DNA of 64,000 bases from Flavobacterium aerium. Lineage in GTDB: Bacteria; Bacteroidota; Bacteroidia; Flavobacteriales; Flavobacteriaceae. A model generated the notes under the pieces. It had not been told where the DNA came from, did not search any database, and saw only the letters and a list, made by a program, of their open reading frames with translations. The stretch covers positions 186,001-250,000 of the forward strand of contig NZ_JARQWR010000001.1 of NCBI RefSeq assembly GCF_030766725.1, in the 5' to 3' direction. This document shows positions 62,107-64,000 of this stretch, piece by piece; the stretch's first letter is position 1; each line of letters opens with the position of its first letter. The translations under genes were made by a program, and so were the position numbers.

Positions 62107-64000
62107 ATGACAACTAAAATACTCTTTTTTTTACTGCTTGGTATCACGACTGCCTATGCTCAGGAAGGAGAAATTAAATCGGCAGATAAAAAGTATGAGC
62201 AATTTGCTTACATCGATGCCATAAAGACCTATGAACGAGTAGCAGAAAAAGGGTATAAATCAGTCGATTTGTTCCAGAAATTAGGAAATGCATACTATTT
62301 TAATAGTGAATTAGACAAAGCCGAAAAATGGTATACCGCTCTTTTTGCCCTAAATCAGTCCATACCTGTTGAATATTATTACCGCTATGCTCAAAGTTTA
62401 AAACGAGTAGGAGAATATAAAAAAGCAGATGAAATTATGAATCAATTTTTACAGAAATCATCATTAGATATTCGAGCACAATTATACAATCAACAAAAAG
62501 ATTACCTCAAAGTAATTCAGGAAAACTCTGGAAGATATACAATTAAAGAAGCCGGAATTAATTCCGAATACTCAGACTATGGTGCCAGTATAACCGGTAA
62601 CCAACTTGTTTTTACATCATCCAGAGACATTGCCGGATTATTTAGAAAAACAGACAAATGGAATAACCAGTTCTTTACGAATTTGTATAGTTCCAAAATA
62701 AATACAGACGGAAGTTTAAATAAACCGGAAAAATTTCAGGGAGAGGTAACAACAAAATACCATGAATCCACTCCAGTTTTCACAAAAGATGGGATGACAA
62801 TGTACTTTACCCGAAATAATTATTTGCATAGAAAGAAGCAGAAAAGTAAAGACAAAACAGTGCTTTTAAAGATATATAAAGCAGTTCTGAAAGATAATCA
62901 ATGGACAGAAGTTATAGAATTACCGTTTAATTCGAATGAATACAGTACAGCTCATCCCGCTTTAAGTTCAGATGAAAAAATGTTGTATTTCGCTTCAAAT
63001 ATGCCCGGGACAAAAGGAGAGTCAGATTTATTTCGTGTGAAGATTTTTGCGAATGGAAATTATGGAAAACCAGAAAATTTAGGAGATAAAATTAATACAG
63101 AGGGAAAAGAAACATTTCCTTTTCTTTCTGCAGATGATGAACTCTATTTTGCATCCGACGGTCATCCAGGATTAGGAGGATTAGATGTTTTTGTTTCACC
63201 ATTGGAAAAAGACGATACCTATCAAAAAGTATTTAATGTAGGACAACCAATCAATAGTAATAGTGATGATTTTGCTTTCTTAATTGATAGTAAATCCAAA
63301 AATGGTTTCTTCTCCACAAATAGAGCAGGAACAATTGGGTACGATGATATCTATAAACTACATGAAAAGCAACCCTTACATTTTAAATGTGAACAATTAA
63401 TCAGCGGAATAATTACCGATGTGGATTCCAAAGAACAATTAGAAGGAGCACAAGTAGTATTATACGATGCCAATTTTAATAAAATTATTGAAACGGTAAC
63501 TGATGAAAGAGGGGAATTTGCTTTTGAAGCAGAATGTGAATACAATTACTACATAAGAGTTTTAAGTAAAGAATATGAAACGAAAGAAGTAAATGTTGTT
63601 ACGCCTAAACTATCTGGAGAAACAATGGTAAATATCCAATTGGATAAGAAAATCAAATCGGTAACTATGGGAGACGATCTTGCTAAAATCTTTGGAATTA
63701 AGATTATCTATTTTGATTTCAATAAATCGGACATCAGATCAGATGCGGCATTGGATTTAGAAAAGATAATTACAGTCATGAAAGAATATCCAAAAATGAA
63801 AATTGATATCCGTTCCCACACCGATAGTAGAGCGAGCACTCGATACAATGAACGATTATCCGATAAGCGAGCAAAATCGACTATGGCTTATATGATTAAG
63901 AATGGAGTTGATAAAAATCAACTTACTGCCAAAGGATATGGAGAATCTCAACTGGTAAATGATTGCAGTGATACTGTAGATTGTACAGAAGAACAACATC
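62107..64000 (+). CDS. OmpA-family protein with TPR and PD40 repeats (partial, runs off the right edge)
   Basis: At least 631 residues. Signal peptide to AYAQEG; an N-terminal TPR region (AIKTYERVAEKGYKSVDLFQ, KLGNAYYFNSELDKAEKWYT); a PD40/beta-propeller part (about 150-420: YGASITGNQLVFTSSRD, STPVFTKDGMTMYFTRNN, HPALSSDEKMLYFASNMPG, FPFLSADDELYFASDG); a carboxypeptidase-regulatory-like domain (ISGIITDVDSKEQLEGAQVV, about 435-510); and an OmpA peptidoglycan-binding domain (IYFDFNKSDIRSDAALDLEK, then IDIRSHTDSRASTRYNERLS). SprE/PorE-like, anchors the surface complex to the cell wall. C-terminus not seen. Confidence 0.92.
   Translation, partial: MTTKILFFLLLGITTAYAQEGEIKSADKKYEQFAYIDAIKTYERVAEKGYKSVDLFQKLGNAYYFNSELDKAEKWYTALFALNQSIPVEYYYRYAQSLKRVGEYKKADEIMNQFLQKSSLDIRAQLYNQQKDYLKVIQENSGRYTIKEAGINSEYSDYGASITGNQLVFTSSRDIAGLFRKTDKWNNQFFTNLYSSKINTDGSLNKPEKFQGEVTTKYHESTPVFTKDGMTMYFTRNNYLHRKKQKSKDKTVLLKIYKAVLKDNQWTEVIELPFNSNEYSTAHPALSSDEKMLYFASNMPGTKGESDLFRVKIFANGNYGKPENLGDKINTEGKETFPFLSADDELYFASDGHPGLGGLDVFVSPLEKDDTYQKVFNVGQPINSNSDDFAFLIDSKSKNGFFSTNRAGTIGYDDIYKLHEKQPLHFKCEQLISGIITDVDSKEQLEGAQVVLYDANFNKIIETVTDERGEFAFEAECEYNYYIRVLSKEYETKEVNVVTPKLSGETMVNIQLDKKIKSVTMGDDLAKIFGIKIIYFDFNKSDIRSDAALDLEKIITVMKEYPKMKIDIRSHTDSRASTRYNERLSDKRAKSTMAYMIKNGVDKNQLTAKGYGESQLVNDCSDTVDCTEEQH

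Overview
The window looks like a chromosomal segment of a low-GC member of the Flavobacteriaceae (Bacteroidota). I cannot fix the genus from sequence alone. The evidence is the Bacteroidetes-type promoters (TTTG, about 19 nt, TAnnTTTG), the TonB receptors with an N-terminal carboxypeptidase-regulatory-like domain, the type IX secretion (T9SS) and gliding-type genes (PorP/SprF, type B C-terminal domain), a NuoG lacking most of its molybdopterin domain, and the near absence of Shine-Dalgarno sequences.

Layout. 0-7.7 kb: the complex I operon on the minus strand, nuoA to nuoJ, with nuoJ cut by the left edge. 8-11.4 kb: a cold-shock protein, aspS, a MORN-repeat protein and a lipoprotein. 11.5-19.8 kb: two iron-type uptake units, each pairing a TonB-dependent receptor with a PepSY-type membrane protein, one with an added DUF4198 protein. 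The two receptor genes share a promoter layout and an AT-rich palindrome. 20-31 kb: housekeeping genes (polyprenyl synthase, sucA-sucB, a retropepsin-like protein, tatD, an acyltransferase, asparaginase, tRNA-Ser(GGA), a serine hydrolase). 31-35 kb: an EamA exporter divergent from a MocR regulator, a methyltransferase and an AraC regulator.

35-47.5 kb is an accessory stretch, almost all minus strand, of small single-domain proteins (YidD-like, DUF4177, GNAT, DUF2625, DinB, DUF4272, CPCC, DUF2314-ankyrin, DUF6304-like, YjbR). It includes two tight five-gene operons that resemble orphan immunity-gene clusters, on either side of a hydrolase / ECF sigma factor / membrane protein operon. 47.5-52 kb: a HxlR regulator divergent from an oxidoreductase-cupin pair with a clear palindromic operator, then two lipoproteins and a Tam-like methyltransferase.

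52-64 kb is the most distinctive part. A membrane-anchored LuxR-type regulator is followed by about 1.6 kb without a convincing gene, then a surface locus. This has a repeat adhesin made of 387-bp units and interrupted by one in-frame TAA, a second modular surface protein ending in a glutamine-amidotransferase-like domain, a type B CTD gliding-associated protein, a PorP/SprF protein, and an OmpA/PD40 protein that runs off the right edge. The last three form the usual type B T9SS cargo-export set; the two adhesins in front of them are the unusual part. I saw no insertion sequence, CRISPR array, prophage or rRNA.
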